From contig DVDV01000193.1 in assembly GCA_015296075.1 (NCBI GenBank), forward strand, positions 1-64,000: a stretch of DNA of 64,000 bases, given 5' to 3'. Under the pieces are notes generated by a model. The model ran no database searches. It was not told the origin of the DNA and was given only the letters and a program-made list of their open reading frames with translations. Each line of letters begins with the position of its first letter. Position 1 is the first letter of the stretch. The stretch comes from Leptolyngbyaceae cyanobacterium M33_DOE_097. Lineage in GTDB: Bacteria > Cyanobacteriota > Cyanobacteriia > Leptolyngbyales > Leptolyngbyaceae. Made by a program: the position numbers and the translations under genes. Positions 1-7,917 of this stretch are shown piece after piece.

Positions 1-526
1 CAACCGTTCTGGCTCTCTTGGCTCTCTCAGATGTCCTTACAATACAGGCATTTTCAGGACTTGAACAGCCTTTTGCCATACTGAGAATTGCTGGCTGCAC
101 CGCCTCTCACTTGACTATCCCTCGCATGAGCATCTCACACAACATTGAAATCGGAAATCCCATTTGTATAGCAGTACTGGAAAAAGTTAGGACGGGGTGC
201 AGGGGTTCTACCCCTGGCTGGGGGCGCAGCCCCCACATCCTCTTGTACCAGACTTTAGGCGTAGCGCTATAGTGCAAATTTTTAGGATTCAGATCAAGAA
301 AGTAACGTTTTGCAAAGCACAATTCAGAGTCTTATCAATCTCAATTGAGACAAGCCTTGTTGGTAAGGCGTTTTGCGCAATGCCCTACCAGAGGGGTTAC
401 TAATCACGGTTTGTAGTTTCACGAATATTTTGCCAGACAGCAAAATATCCTAGCGATAATAACGAACCGTTTGTGTTAGCACAGAAGCAACTTCACTCAC
501 TTTGCAGGTTCGTTGAGGGTCACGTC
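1..526. other. Intergenic left edge
   Basis: I see no gene in this stretch. Open frames on both strands across it come from the dispersed repeat at 167-271 and do not look coding. The rest is A+T-rich spacer with no recognisable promoter box. A gene may end just outside the window on the left. Confidence 0.6.
167..271. repeat. Dispersed palindrome-rich repeat R1, copy 1
   Basis: About 105 bp beginning TATAGCAGTACTGG and ending GTAGCGCTATA, so the termini are inverted (TATAGC/GCTATA). Inside are two strong hairpins, CAGGGGTTCTACCCCTG and GGGGGCGCAGCCCCC. Related copies lie at 7633-7700 (right end lost) and 47241-47346. No protein is encoded, so this looks like a non-autonomous, MITE-like element. 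The mobility is inferred from the dispersion and the inverted ends. Confidence 0.85.
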
Positions 527-895
527 ATGTTTTCGGTTCAGCCATCCTCTCTGATTGGGCGATCGCTCGCAATTGCTTTTCTAGTTGCGATCGCGGGTTG
601 TCAAATGACAGATCAACCGTTAACCTTCACTGCTCAACAACTCAGCACCACCGATCAAGCGGTGTCACCCAATCAAATCATTCGCATCAAAGGGGTTGTG
701 GTTGACCAGGTGCCCTTAGCAGACGGTGCGATCGCCTACGAGCTGCAAGATGCAACAGGCCGCATTTGGGTTTTAGCTAAACAAAAAATGGCTAATCAAG
801 GCGATCAGATTGAAATCACTGGCAAGGTTCGTTATCTCACTGAAGCAGATAATTTGGACAGTCGGGATAAAGTATATGTGGAACTAGAATCGTAA
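527..895 (+). CDS. Putative lipoprotein, OB-fold-like
   Basis: A 122-residue exported protein that I cannot name. ATG 527 is preferred because GAGGG lies about 8 nt upstream; an in-frame GTG at 473 has no ribosome binding site. Residues 1-25 form a hydrophobic signal ending in AIAGC, a lipobox-like site with Cys25 as the lipidation candidate. The mature part alternates short beta-type stretches (IRIKGVVVDQVPL, YELQDATGRIWVLAKQ, DQIEITGKVRY), as in small OB-fold proteins that bind nucleic acid or ligands. The fold is inference. It lies 25 nt upstream of a Nudix gene on the same strand and could be co-transcribed with it. Confidence 0.75.
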   Translation: MFSVQPSSLIGRSLAIAFLVAIAGCQMTDQPLTFTAQQLSTTDQAVSPNQIIRIKGVVVDQVPLADGAIAYELQDATGRIWVLAKQKMANQGDQIEITGKVRYLTEADNLDSRDKVYVELES

Positions 896-920
896 ATTAA
901 CCTGCCCCAAAGTGAAGTTT

Positions 921-1355
921 ATGACTAGCGCTGAGCCAATTAAAGTTGCGATCGCAATTCTTCATTCAAAGCAAAATTTTCTATTACAACTGCGTGATGA
1001 AATCCCGACCATCCTTTATCCAGGTCATTGGGCTTTGTTTGGAGGGCATATCGAACCAGGAGAGTTACCTGAACAAGCCGTTCAACGCGAATTGCAAGAA
1101 GAAATCGGGTTTGTGCCAGCAGAGCTGAGGCTTTTAGACTGTTATGACGATCAGCAAGTGATGCGTTATGTTTTTTGCGGCACTTTAGAAGTTGGTCTAG
1201 AGCAACTTTGTTTAGGAGAAGGCCTGGATATGGGCCTTGCGACAATTGATGAGATTCAAGCAGGTGAGCGATTTTCACCTAAAACTGGAAGATTTCATCC
1301 TCTCGGTATACCGCATCGTCAAATCTTGCTAAATTACATCAAAACCATTCGTTGA
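921..1355 (+). CDS. Nudix hydrolase
   Basis: A 144-residue cytosolic protein expected to hydrolyse a nucleoside-diphosphate-linked substrate. The Nudix box runs from GGHIEPGE through RELQEEIGF around residues 40-65 and keeps the REL-x-EE-x-G core that binds the metal. Nothing in the sequence identifies the substrate; GHWALFGGH before the box is typical of small NTP or sugar-nucleotide hydrolases. ATG 921 is chosen over an in-frame GTG at 912; neither has an ideal ribosome binding site. The length is normal for a single-domain Nudix enzyme. Confidence 0.88.
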   Translation: MTSAEPIKVAIAILHSKQNFLLQLRDEIPTILYPGHWALFGGHIEPGELPEQAVQRELQEEIGFVPAELRLLDCYDDQQVMRYVFCGTLEVGLEQLCLGEGLDMGLATIDEIQAGERFSPKTGRFHPLGIPHRQILLNYIKTIR

Positions 1356-1773
1356 TATTTTTAAATTACGTGATTTCACAAAAAACTTCCTATCAACAAT
1401 TGACTTTGAACAGTTAAAAGCAAACAAGTAATAATTTGCTAACTTTACTTTAAAAGTAATTGATATTAGAAGAAAACAACTGATCTATTAGTTGAAGAGT
1501 ATTAAAGCGCAAAACTTATTTTATTACCGTAGGGTAATCGTAGATTCAAAAAGTCTCAAAATAAAGATTGCTGATACTTTGAGGTAATGCATCTCATCCA
1601 AAACTCATCAGGTGCCATTGCGGAACCGCGCCTTTTATTGATGTAAGTATAGTCAGGTATCTTTTTTTACCTGAACTTCTCATTTGAATCGTGCATGGCT
1701 TTCGCTTTTGCCCAAACAAATTGGGCTTCTTATCAAGGTTATAGATAACGGTTTGGTTGGCGATAAAAACCGA
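1356..1773. other. A+T-rich intergenic region upstream of the cyclase gene
   Basis: I see no gene here. A hairpin with stem TCAGGTA/TACCTGA around an eight-base T-rich loop (1653-1674) and a small one, TTACC-GTA-GGTAA (near 1525), are the only structures noticed. The first lies about 100 bp upstream of the diguanylate cyclase start and could be an operator or a leader hairpin; this is speculation. Confidence 0.5.
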
Positions 1774-2802
1774 ATGGAAGTTTCAATATTATTGGTTGGG
1801 GTAGAGGGGTTTGTCTCTGCGATGCGGCAACGTATTCGTAGGCATGTTTCCTGCACAATTGAATCCGCTGCATCACCGAGTGAGGCAATGCCACTCATTC
1901 AGGCGCAGCAACCTGATATCTTGATGATTCAAGGAGATATGCCAGGTAGTTTAGAGCTGTGTTATGAAATTAAAGGTCAAACACGGCTCGCCTGGATTTT
2001 TTGTATCTTGATTGATAGCCCAGCGCAACCGTTACCTGATAGCAGCTTCGATCGCACCTGGGAAATGGAAGCCCGCGCCGACGCTTTAGAAAGCGGCGCT
2101 GATGCCTATCTTTCTTTACCGCAAAACGACAGCAATGGTGAGCCATTGGATGAGGTCACACTTGACCAACAAGAGCGGTGGTTACGGGCGCAGATTGGAG
2201 CCGGTTTTCGTTCGGTCAAGGTTTACCGCGAGATGATGCGAACCAATGATATTCTCTCAGCGATCGCCCTGTCTGACCCGTTGACGGAGTTAAACAATCG
2301 GCGTGCCCTCGATTGGGAACTGCCGCGGCAGGTGCAAAACGCCCGCTCTCGCACAGAGCCGCTCAGTGTTTTGATGCTGGATGTTGATTTTTTCAAAAAT
2401 ATCAACGATACCTATGGGCATGGTGTGGGCGATCGCGCTTTACAACTGGTTTCTAGCCGTTTACGCCACAATTTGCGGTTTCGTGACACCCTATTTCGCT
2501 ATGGGGGCGAAGAGTTTGTCATTATCCTCAGCAGTACCGATCAACACGAGGCCGATCTGGTCGGTCGGCGGCTCTGTCGGTTAATTGCCGAGCAGCCTTT
2601 CACCATTGATGAGAGTCTAGACTTAACGATTACGATTAGCGCCGGGGCAGCCTCCCTGAGAAATAGTGATGACCCCAGAGGCACCAGTCTGTTGAAACGA
2701 GCCGACCACAATCTACTGAAAGCGAAGTCTAGCGGACGCAATCAGGTTGTGAGCGGGTTGGAAGCCGTAGAGCAGTATGTGGAGCAGTCGTTGCCTTCGT
2801 GA
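1774..2802 (+). CDS. Diguanylate cyclase with degenerate receiver domain
   Basis: A 342-residue signalling protein that should make cyclic di-GMP from two GTP. The N-terminal ~125 residues resemble a response-regulator receiver, but at the phosphorylation site the usual L-D-x-x-M-P-G reads I-Q-G-D-M-P-G, so the acceptor Asp appears to be Gln. Normal phosphorelay input is therefore doubtful. The GGDEF domain fills the C-terminal half: DPLTELNNRR start, D-V-D-F-F-K-N-I-N-D metal and GTP site, and intact YGGEEF active site near residue 245. RFRD five residues before it matches the RxxD inhibitory site for product feedback. ATG 1774 is chosen because earlier in-frame starts would add residues not seen in receivers. 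Confidence 0.9.
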   Translation: MEVSILLVGVEGFVSAMRQRIRRHVSCTIESAASPSEAMPLIQAQQPDILMIQGDMPGSLELCYEIKGQTRLAWIFCILIDSPAQPLPDSSFDRTWEMEARADALESGADAYLSLPQNDSNGEPLDEVTLDQQERWLRAQIGAGFRSVKVYREMMRTNDILSAIALSDPLTELNNRRALDWELPRQVQNARSRTEPLSVLMLDVDFFKNINDTYGHGVGDRALQLVSSRLRHNLRFRDTLFRYGGEEFVIILSSTDQHEADLVGRRLCRLIAEQPFTIDESLDLTITISAGAASLRNSDDPRGTSLLKRADHNLLKAKSSGRNQVVSGLEAVEQYVEQSLPS

Positions 2803-2973
2803 GAGGGCGGCAATGACTGCGGGAAAAGGCTGTATCAGGCAGGTTCCACAACTGTCCTCAGTCCTTAACTCTGTTAGCAACCGCATGTCTAGCCCAACCA
2901 AACTCTAGGCTGACACTCAGAATTGGGGTAGACTGTCTGGCAAAAGTCTCTTGCAACGCTGGGTCTGACGGAT

Positions 2974-3438
2974 ATGCCCCAAGAAATTGAGCGCAAATTT
3001 TTAGTGAAAGGGGATACCTGGCGATCGCTCGGCTCTGGCAAACAATACAAACAGGGATACATCGCCTCAGAGCAGGGACGCACAGTGCGGGTGCGAGTGG
3101 TTGGTGAGCAAGCCTGGTTGACTATTAAAGGGAAGACGCAAGGCATTGCACGCGCTGAGTACGAATATCCGCTGCCGCTCGACGATGCGTTGGAGATGCT
3201 ACAGAACCTCTGCCCACCCCCCCTGGTTGAAAAAACGCGTTATCGCATCCCCTATGAGGGCAATGTGTGGGAAGTCGATGAATTTGCAGGCGACAATGCC
3301 GGGTTGGTGATAGCTGAGGTTGAGTTAACCGGCCCTGATCAGGCGATCGCGCTGCCAGAGTGGGTGGGGCAAGAAGTTTCAGACGATCCGCGTTATTTCA
3401 ACGTCAATCTGGCGAAGCATCCTTATAGCCAGTGGTAG
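2974..3438 (+). CDS. CYTH domain protein (triphosphate tunnel family)
   Basis: A 154-residue protein of the CYTH superfamily, which covers inorganic triphosphatases, thiamine triphosphatase and class IV adenylate cyclases. The signature E-x-E-x-K motif is present at the start (EIERKF), followed by the basic and acidic strands that line the tunnel (RTVRVRVVGEQAWLTIKG, EYEYPLP, KTRYRIPY, WEVDEFAG, AEVEL). Short cyanobacterial members are usually triphosphatases, so polyphosphate or triphosphate hydrolysis is the best guess. Single gene with its own spacing; no partner identified. Confidence 0.88.
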   Translation: MPQEIERKFLVKGDTWRSLGSGKQYKQGYIASEQGRTVRVRVVGEQAWLTIKGKTQGIARAEYEYPLPLDDALEMLQNLCPPPLVEKTRYRIPYEGNVWEVDEFAGDNAGLVIAEVELTGPDQAIALPEWVGQEVSDDPRYFNVNLAKHPYSQW

Positions 3439-3564
3439 AGCGCCATAGCAGCGAGAATAACAACACCATCTTCAAACTGGCTGTTCAGGAATGAATCTGG
3501 CAAATGGGGCGATCGCGGCTTAGGATAGACAATGATTTAATCGCACGCATACACCCGATACACA

Positions 3565-4866
3565 ATGAGCCAGATGCACACTTGGAAACGATTTGGGCTG
3601 TTTTCTTTACTCGGTTTAGTGCTGACCTGGTTAGTCAGTTGTGGCTCCCCCGTGCCAACCAATAACCAGAGTGCAGACGGCAATCAGGTTGTCGAATTTT
3701 GGACGATGCAACTCTCGCCAGAGTTTGATACCTACTTCAATCAACTGATCACCGAGTTTGAAAAAGAGAATCCTGGTATCAAGGTGCAGTGGGTCGATGT
3801 GCCCTGGGCAGAGATGGAGCGCAAAGTGCTGACAACTCTCTCGGCTTCAGCCGCCGATGCCCCTGATGTGATTAACCTCAACCCTGGTTTTGCCTCACAA
3901 CTGGCTGAGCGGGGTGCCTGGATGAATCTGGATGAAAAGCTGCCAGCAGACGTGCGATCGCTGTACTTGCCAAATATTTGGAAAGCCAGCAGCCTGGATG
4001 GCAAAACCTTTGGCCTGCCCTGGTATCTGACAACTCGCGTTGCCATCTATAACACTGATATCTTGAAGCAGGCAGGCATTACCAAACCTCCGGCAACCTA
4101 TGCGGAGTTAGCCCAAGTTGCGAAACAGGTCAAAGCCAAAACTGGAAAATATGCCTTCTTTACTACGGTGGTGCCAGGTGACTCAGGTGAGTTGATGGAA
4201 TCCTTTGTGCAAATGGGCGTGCCTCTTGTGGATGAATCGGGCAAGGCAGCGTTTAACACGCCCCAGGGCAAAGAAGTCTTTCAATACTGGGTCAATCTCT
4301 ACAAAGAAGGGTTGATGCCCAAGGAAGTGCTAACCGAAGGCCACCGTCACGCGATCGATCTTTACCAGCGGGGGGATACAGCGGTGCTAGCGTCTGGTGC
4401 AGAATTTTTGCGGACGATCGCCACCAATGCCCCGACCGTCGCTAAAGCCTCTGCGTCTGCCCCCCAAATTACAGGCGAAACGGGTAAAAAGAATGTGGCC
4501 GTGATGAATCTCGTGATTCCGCAAGACACCAACGTTCCGGATGCGGCGCTTAAGTTTGCTCAGTATGTCACCAACGACAAAAATCAACTCGCCTTCGCCA
4601 AAGCCGCGAACGTGCTGCCTTCAACCCTAAAAGCGTTGGAAGACAGCTACTTCTCAGCCGAACCCGCCAATGCAACGCCGATTGATAAGGCACGGGTGAT
4701 TAGCGCCAAGCAAATGAAGGATGCTGAGGTGCTGGTTCCGGCGATGAAGAATGTAAAGCAACTGCAAAAAGTTCTCTATGACAATTTGCAAGCTGCTATG
4801 TTGGGGCAAAAGACGGTGGATCAGGCGATCGCTGATGCCGCCAATGAATGGAACCAGCAATCTTAG
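3565..4866 (+). CDS. ABC transporter sugar-binding lipoprotein
   Basis: A 433-residue extracytoplasmic solute-binding protein (family 1, maltose/glycerol-phosphate type). The N-terminus carries a signal with lipobox LVSC near residue 27, so it should be anchored in the membrane. Family features include VVEFWTMQ at the start of the mature protein, ITEFEKENPGIKVQWVDVPW, and GLPWYLTTRVAIYNTDILKQAG in the middle. The usual partner permease and ATPase genes are not adjacent: the next gene encodes a zinc-ribbon protein. The transporter subunits must be encoded elsewhere, or it is an orphan binding protein. Confidence 0.92.
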   Translation: MSQMHTWKRFGLFSLLGLVLTWLVSCGSPVPTNNQSADGNQVVEFWTMQLSPEFDTYFNQLITEFEKENPGIKVQWVDVPWAEMERKVLTTLSASAADAPDVINLNPGFASQLAERGAWMNLDEKLPADVRSLYLPNIWKASSLDGKTFGLPWYLTTRVAIYNTDILKQAGITKPPATYAELAQVAKQVKAKTGKYAFFTTVVPGDSGELMESFVQMGVPLVDESGKAAFNTPQGKEVFQYWVNLYKEGLMPKEVLTEGHRHAIDLYQRGDTAVLASGAEFLRTIATNAPTVAKASASAPQITGETGKKNVAVMNLVIPQDTNVPDAALKFAQYVTNDKNQLAFAKAANVLPSTLKALEDSYFSAEPANATPIDKARVISAKQMKDAEVLVPAMKNVKQLQKVLYDNLQAAMLGQKTVDQAIADAANEWNQQS

Positions 4867-4874
4867 ATGTTGTT

Positions 4875-5225
4875 ATGCCAGAGTGTCCCCGTTGCCACCA
4901 ATCTGTAAGTACCCAGGCTGTTACGTGTCCCTACTGTCGGACACCGCTCAAAGCCTATGGACACCCTGGCATTCCGCTACATCGGGCGGATAAGAACGAG
5001 TATCTGTGCGCCACCTGCGTCTACGATGACGATAATACTTGCACCTTTCCGCAGCGACCCTACGCGAAGGAATGCACTCTGTACTGCGATCGCAACCGTC
5101 CTGTTGAGACAAAGCCCACCTATACCCGCAGCTTTTTGCTTAAGAGCTGGCTACGTCGCAATTCCGGCTGGTTTTTGCTAGCAGCGTTGATTTTGCTGAG
5201 TTTGTTGTGGGCGATTTCGCAGTGA
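4875..5225 (+). CDS. Zinc-ribbon membrane protein
   Basis: A 116-residue protein with an N-terminal zinc ribbon (CPRC...CPYC in the first 25 residues), a second cysteine cluster (CATC, then C..C about 20 residues later) and one C-terminal transmembrane helix rich in Leu and Ala just before the stop. ATG 4875 puts the start at MPECPRC, 8 nt after the upstream stop; an alternative ATG at 4848 would overlap the preceding gene. It is probably co-transcribed with the sugar-binding lipoprotein gene. The function is unknown; such proteins are common conserved hypotheticals in cyanobacteria. Confidence 0.8.
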   Translation: MPECPRCHQSVSTQAVTCPYCRTPLKAYGHPGIPLHRADKNEYLCATCVYDDDNTCTFPQRPYAKECTLYCDRNRPVETKPTYTRSFLLKSWLRRNSGWFLLAALILLSLLWAISQ

Positions 5226-5226
5226 G

Positions 5227-5311
5227 AAAGGATTTTGGATTAAATAAAATCGGATATTTTTGTCGGGAGGGGTAAACGGTCGTTTGTCCGTACTTTTTGT
5301 AGGTTAGAACC
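5227..5311 (+). repeat. Hairpin repeat R2, copy B (diverged)
   Basis: Shares GGATTAAATAAAATCG and the following T-rich stretch with copies at 10784-10887 and 59367-59470. The central hairpin keeps its shape with different bases (GGGTAAACG, loop, CGTTTGTCC). The right half has drifted. It begins immediately after the stop of the zinc-ribbon gene, and the stretch TACTTTTTG after the stem might let it act as a terminator here. Confidence 0.75.
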
Positions 5312-5314
5312 CGC

Positions 5315-5971
5315 TTAGTCGCTAACCAACTGGGCGATCGCGGCATTTGCATCCACTCCCAGCTCTCGTTGCCATTCGTGCAATGGTTTTTCCCATGCCG
5401 TTTCCCAACGCTGAGCGAGCAGGGGTTGGCAGCGTTGGCCGAGTTGGTAGGCGCGACAGAGCTGAGTCAAGATATGGTTTAAACTTTCGGGGGCTTGCAC
5501 CAGTGCCTTCAGCAAACTGCCCGTAATCAGCACGATCGCTAAGGGACGACGGGTTTGGGCAAACTCAAAGGCTTTTAGGGTGATTTCACCCACAACATCC
5601 GTGCCAAAGCCAGTGACGAGATGCCAGATATCATGGGTCTTGCGCATTCGCATCAGCAAGTAAGTCGCATCATCGGCGATCGGCGTTTCACGGTAAAAGT
5701 CAGCCGCAAAACCCATATCAGTCAAATAACGCGCATAACAATAACCCAATGATCCGGGTGGATATTGCAATAACGTCTCCAAGGTTGGCAATGGCGGATT
5801 GTATCGCTCATCCATCATCGCCGCGATCGCCGGATTTGTTCTCGCATGTACTACCGCCAGATCCATCGCCCGTGACGTAAGCAAACCCGCCTCAATGTCA
5901 TACACCGGGTCAACATCATTGGGATTCGTCAGCAACAGCAGCGACCCCTTAATTAAGCTGAGATAATCCAT
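5315..5971 (-). CDS. Coq4 family protein
   Basis: A 218-residue protein with the Coq4 hallmark HDxxH-x11-E: HDIWH near residues 113-117, followed after eleven residues by Glu. In ubiquinone-making organisms Coq4 organises the Coq complex and has been linked to oxidative decarboxylation of the ring precursor. Cyanobacteria make plastoquinone by a different route, so the role here is open; quinone or another prenyl-lipid step is an inference. The ends are those of the family, with N-terminal LIKGSLLLLTNPNDVDPVYDIE. It stands alone, convergent with the zinc-ribbon gene. Confidence 0.88.
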   Translation of the reverse strand: MDYLSLIKGSLLLLTNPNDVDPVYDIEAGLLTSRAMDLAVVHARTNPAIAAMMDERYNPPLPTLETLLQYPPGSLGYCYARYLTDMGFAADFYRETPIADDATYLLMRMRKTHDIWHLVTGFGTDVVGEITLKAFEFAQTRRPLAIVLITGSLLKALVQAPESLNHILTQLCRAYQLGQRCQPLLAQRWETAWEKPLHEWQRELGVDANAAIAQLVSD

Positions 5972-6123
5972 ATCCTTTTACCGAAAAACTGTGCGATCGT
6001 TTGCCGTGGCACCCTGTCAGACTTTCAACTTGTTCTGTCTATGTGTTTTAACGATTCCTTCTGCCCACAAAAGATAGAAACCTTCCGTCTTTCCCTTCCT
6101 TCTCACTCGCCCTAAAGCTTGAT

Positions 6124-6414
6124 CTACTTCTTAAACGGGTCATACTCCGCCAGCAACCGTTCCAACTTGGCTTCGTCAATTCGACTAATCACGCGCTTCG
6201 ACTCTTCTATGTCGCGAATCGTCTTCGACAGGCTAATTGTTGAACCAACAGTAAAGAGTAAGCCCATGCCCAGGTAGCCTTTCATCCAGTTGTCGGTTGG
6301 CATGTAGACAATACCGATCGCGGTTGCTACGGTCGAAACCACAAACGAAACCCATGCTTGCGTCACCCAAGCAGCCGTATGAGTGGACTGTGGCGCATAT
6401 TTCTTACTATTCAT
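6124..6414 (-). CDS. YiaA/YiaB family inner membrane protein
   Basis: A 96-residue protein with two hydrophobic helices (AWVSFVVSTVATAIGIVYM and YLGMGLLFTVGSTISLS) separated by a short polar loop with Trp and Lys, then a charged C-terminal tail (RDIEESKRVISRIDEAK). This matches the YiaA/YiaB two-helix family of unknown function. GAGGTGACCG directly before ATG gives a good ribosome binding site. It is monocistronic, with 150 bp upstream of the Coq4 gene on the same strand. Confidence 0.85.
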   Translation of the reverse strand: MNSKKYAPQSTHTAAWVTQAWVSFVVSTVATAIGIVYMPTDNWMKGYLGMGLLFTVGSTISLSKTIRDIEESKRVISRIDEAKLERLLAEYDPFKK

Positions 6415-6588
6415 CGGTCACCTCAAATAGAGTGCTGTGATTGATAGCTCGATTCTGGCTAGTCAATTGATGTAGCGCCAATGAACAGAGTCCACCACCG
6501 TCAAGCAAGGTCAGCGTGTTGTAACACTATGAAGTGCTATGAAGGGGGATGAAGCTAAGATAGGGATACTTTTCTCCGTCTACCTCAA

Positions 6589-7656
6589 ATGGATTTATCA
6601 GAACTCGATCGCTGGCTCCCCGCTGCAAAACGGCAGGCTATTATTACCCAATTGACGCAACGTATTGGGTTGACGAGGGTGCGCGCCGAGTGTTTTTTGC
6701 GACTATGGCTTTACTTGCTGTATAAAGAACAGCAAACAACGGCTCAACAACACAAACTTCCGCTACAGCAATTAGTCAGACCCAGTGGTGAGATTACCTG
6801 TACTCTGCGCGAAGCCGCCGAGTTGTTTTATCACGACAAAGATCAGGGCAGCGATCGCGCGGCTGGCATGATGCTCAACAAGTTAGCGGCATTAGGACTG
6901 ATCAAAAAACGGTTTGATGGCAACACCACCAGCATCGAGATTCAACCCCTACCTGAACTGCTCGACACGGCCAGTCAAGCCCCCAGTGAACTTTTGCTGG
7001 ATGACTTTGATCCACGTTGTGATGCCATTCCTGTCGCAAACTTGTTGGCAACCAACTACAGTTGGATGAACCAAAACGTTGAGGTGATTCCCTTTCGCAT
7101 TGCCAAAATCCTGCGCCAGTGGGCGGCACAATACCCAGCGGGAATGCGCGTGCTGCGGCGATCGGACAATCTGCATCCGGTTGGCTTTTATGTCTTCTAC
7201 CCAACCGCACCAGAGTCAGACAGCACATTCTTTGCAGCACCCGGCAAAGGCTTGCACCTCAGCACGTTATCGGCAACCGATCCCTTTGCGATCGCCCAAG
7301 TTGGTGATCCGGACTGTGTCTCTGTTTTTGTGCGCAGTTGGATGATTGACTCAGACTATACCGATGCTTATCAAATGCGTTTTCTGCAAGATGCGCAAAA
7401 TACTCTCAGAAAGATGCAAACAGACTTCCCTAATTTGTGTGATTTGCATACTCTCGTGATTCACCCTAGCTATGAAAAATTGGCATCTGCTTTGGGCTTT
7501 CAAAAAACAACCGTTAATGCTGCCCAAGCATCTATTTATTGGATGTACTTAGCAGTCGATCGCTTTCTTAGTCTGGATGTTGAAGCAGCTCTCGCTTCAC
7601 TCAAAAAATCAACAACAGCGCAGACCCATAGCTATAGCGGTAGTCACCCAGGTTAG
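6589..7656 (+). CDS. Conserved hypothetical protein, possible winged-helix plus acyltransferase-like domain
   Basis: A 355-residue protein that I do not recognise. Residues 1-120 are helical and include a segment shaped like a winged helix (REAAELFYHD, then MMLNKLAALGLIKKRF followed by a polar beta turn). The middle and C-terminal part (VGFYVFYPT, CVSVFVRSWMIDSDY, LVIHPSYEKLASALGF) loosely resembles GNAT folds, where H-P-x-Y/x-x-L-G-F ends the motif-B region; low confidence. The last seven residues (YSGSHPG) and the TAG stop are encoded by repeat R1, which begins at 7633, so the native C-terminus has probably been replaced. Confidence 0.8.
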   Translation: MDLSELDRWLPAAKRQAIITQLTQRIGLTRVRAECFLRLWLYLLYKEQQTTAQQHKLPLQQLVRPSGEITCTLREAAELFYHDKDQGSDRAAGMMLNKLAALGLIKKRFDGNTTSIEIQPLPELLDTASQAPSELLLDDFDPRCDAIPVANLLATNYSWMNQNVEVIPFRIAKILRQWAAQYPAGMRVLRRSDNLHPVGFYVFYPTAPESDSTFFAAPGKGLHLSTLSATDPFAIAQVGDPDCVSVFVRSWMIDSDYTDAYQMRFLQDAQNTLRKMQTDFPNLCDLHTLVIHPSYEKLASALGFQKTTVNAAQASIYWMYLAVDRFLSLDVEAALASLKKSTTAQTHSYSGSHPG

Positions 7657-7700
7657 GATGGGGTACCCCTGGCTTGGGGGCGCAGCCCCCCCACATCCTT
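7633..7700. repeat. Dispersed repeat R1, copy 2, overlapping a gene end
   Basis: Begins TATAGCGGTAGT like copies 1 and 3, keeps the GGTTAGGA core, the ACCCCTGGCTTGGGGG segment and the GGGGGCGCAGCCCCCC hairpin, then loses similarity after ACATCC. It enters the upstream reading frame in phase at codon 349, and the TAG within its conserved GTTAGGA core serves as the stop codon. Confidence 0.8.
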
Positions 7701-7776
7701 TATTTTCAATGCCCTAAACCACCTGGCGACAGCTACAAAGAGAAAAAAGCGGTAGAAGCACTTTAAAAAGCGAAAA

Positions 7777-7800
7777 CCCGACGGAAATGAGTCGGGCTTT
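7777..7800 (-). terminator. Hairpin terminator, possibly bidirectional
   Basis: Stem CCCGAC/GTCGGG with an eight-base loop. On the minus strand it is followed by TTTTCG, which fits the end of a minus-strand transcript such as the small ORF at 7817-7915. On the plus strand only CTTTC follows, so it would be a weak end for the gene at 6589-7656. Confidence 0.55.
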
Positions 7801-7816
7801 CAAATAAAAACTGGAA

Positions 7817-7915
7817 TTACAGTGGAAATAGCAAAGTAAGGGTTTGCACAATCACTACATTTGTTAGCAATGGAACAGCTACCTTCCTCCTTTCTAATCT
7901 TGGAGAGATTTTCAT
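7817..7915 (-). CDS. Candidate small protein of 32 residues
   Basis: ATG to TAA gives a 32-residue peptide with a basic N-terminus (MKISPRLERRKV) and a hydrophobic remainder (AVPLLTNVVIVQTLTLLFPL) that could span a membrane. It ends 17 nt before a minus-strand hairpin with a T run. There is no clear Shine-Dalgarno before the ATG. The size and topology resemble small photosynthetic or stress membrane peptides, but it matches none that I recall. It may instead be part of a non-coding RNA. Confidence 0.3.
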   Translation of the reverse strand: MKISPRLERRKVAVPLLTNVVIVQTLTLLFPL

Positions 7916-7917
7916 AG

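Noticed and set aside
18-322. Open frames on both strands near the left edge
   Set aside because: Produced by repeat R1 copy 1 and its G+C hairpins; no ribosome site or protein-like pattern.
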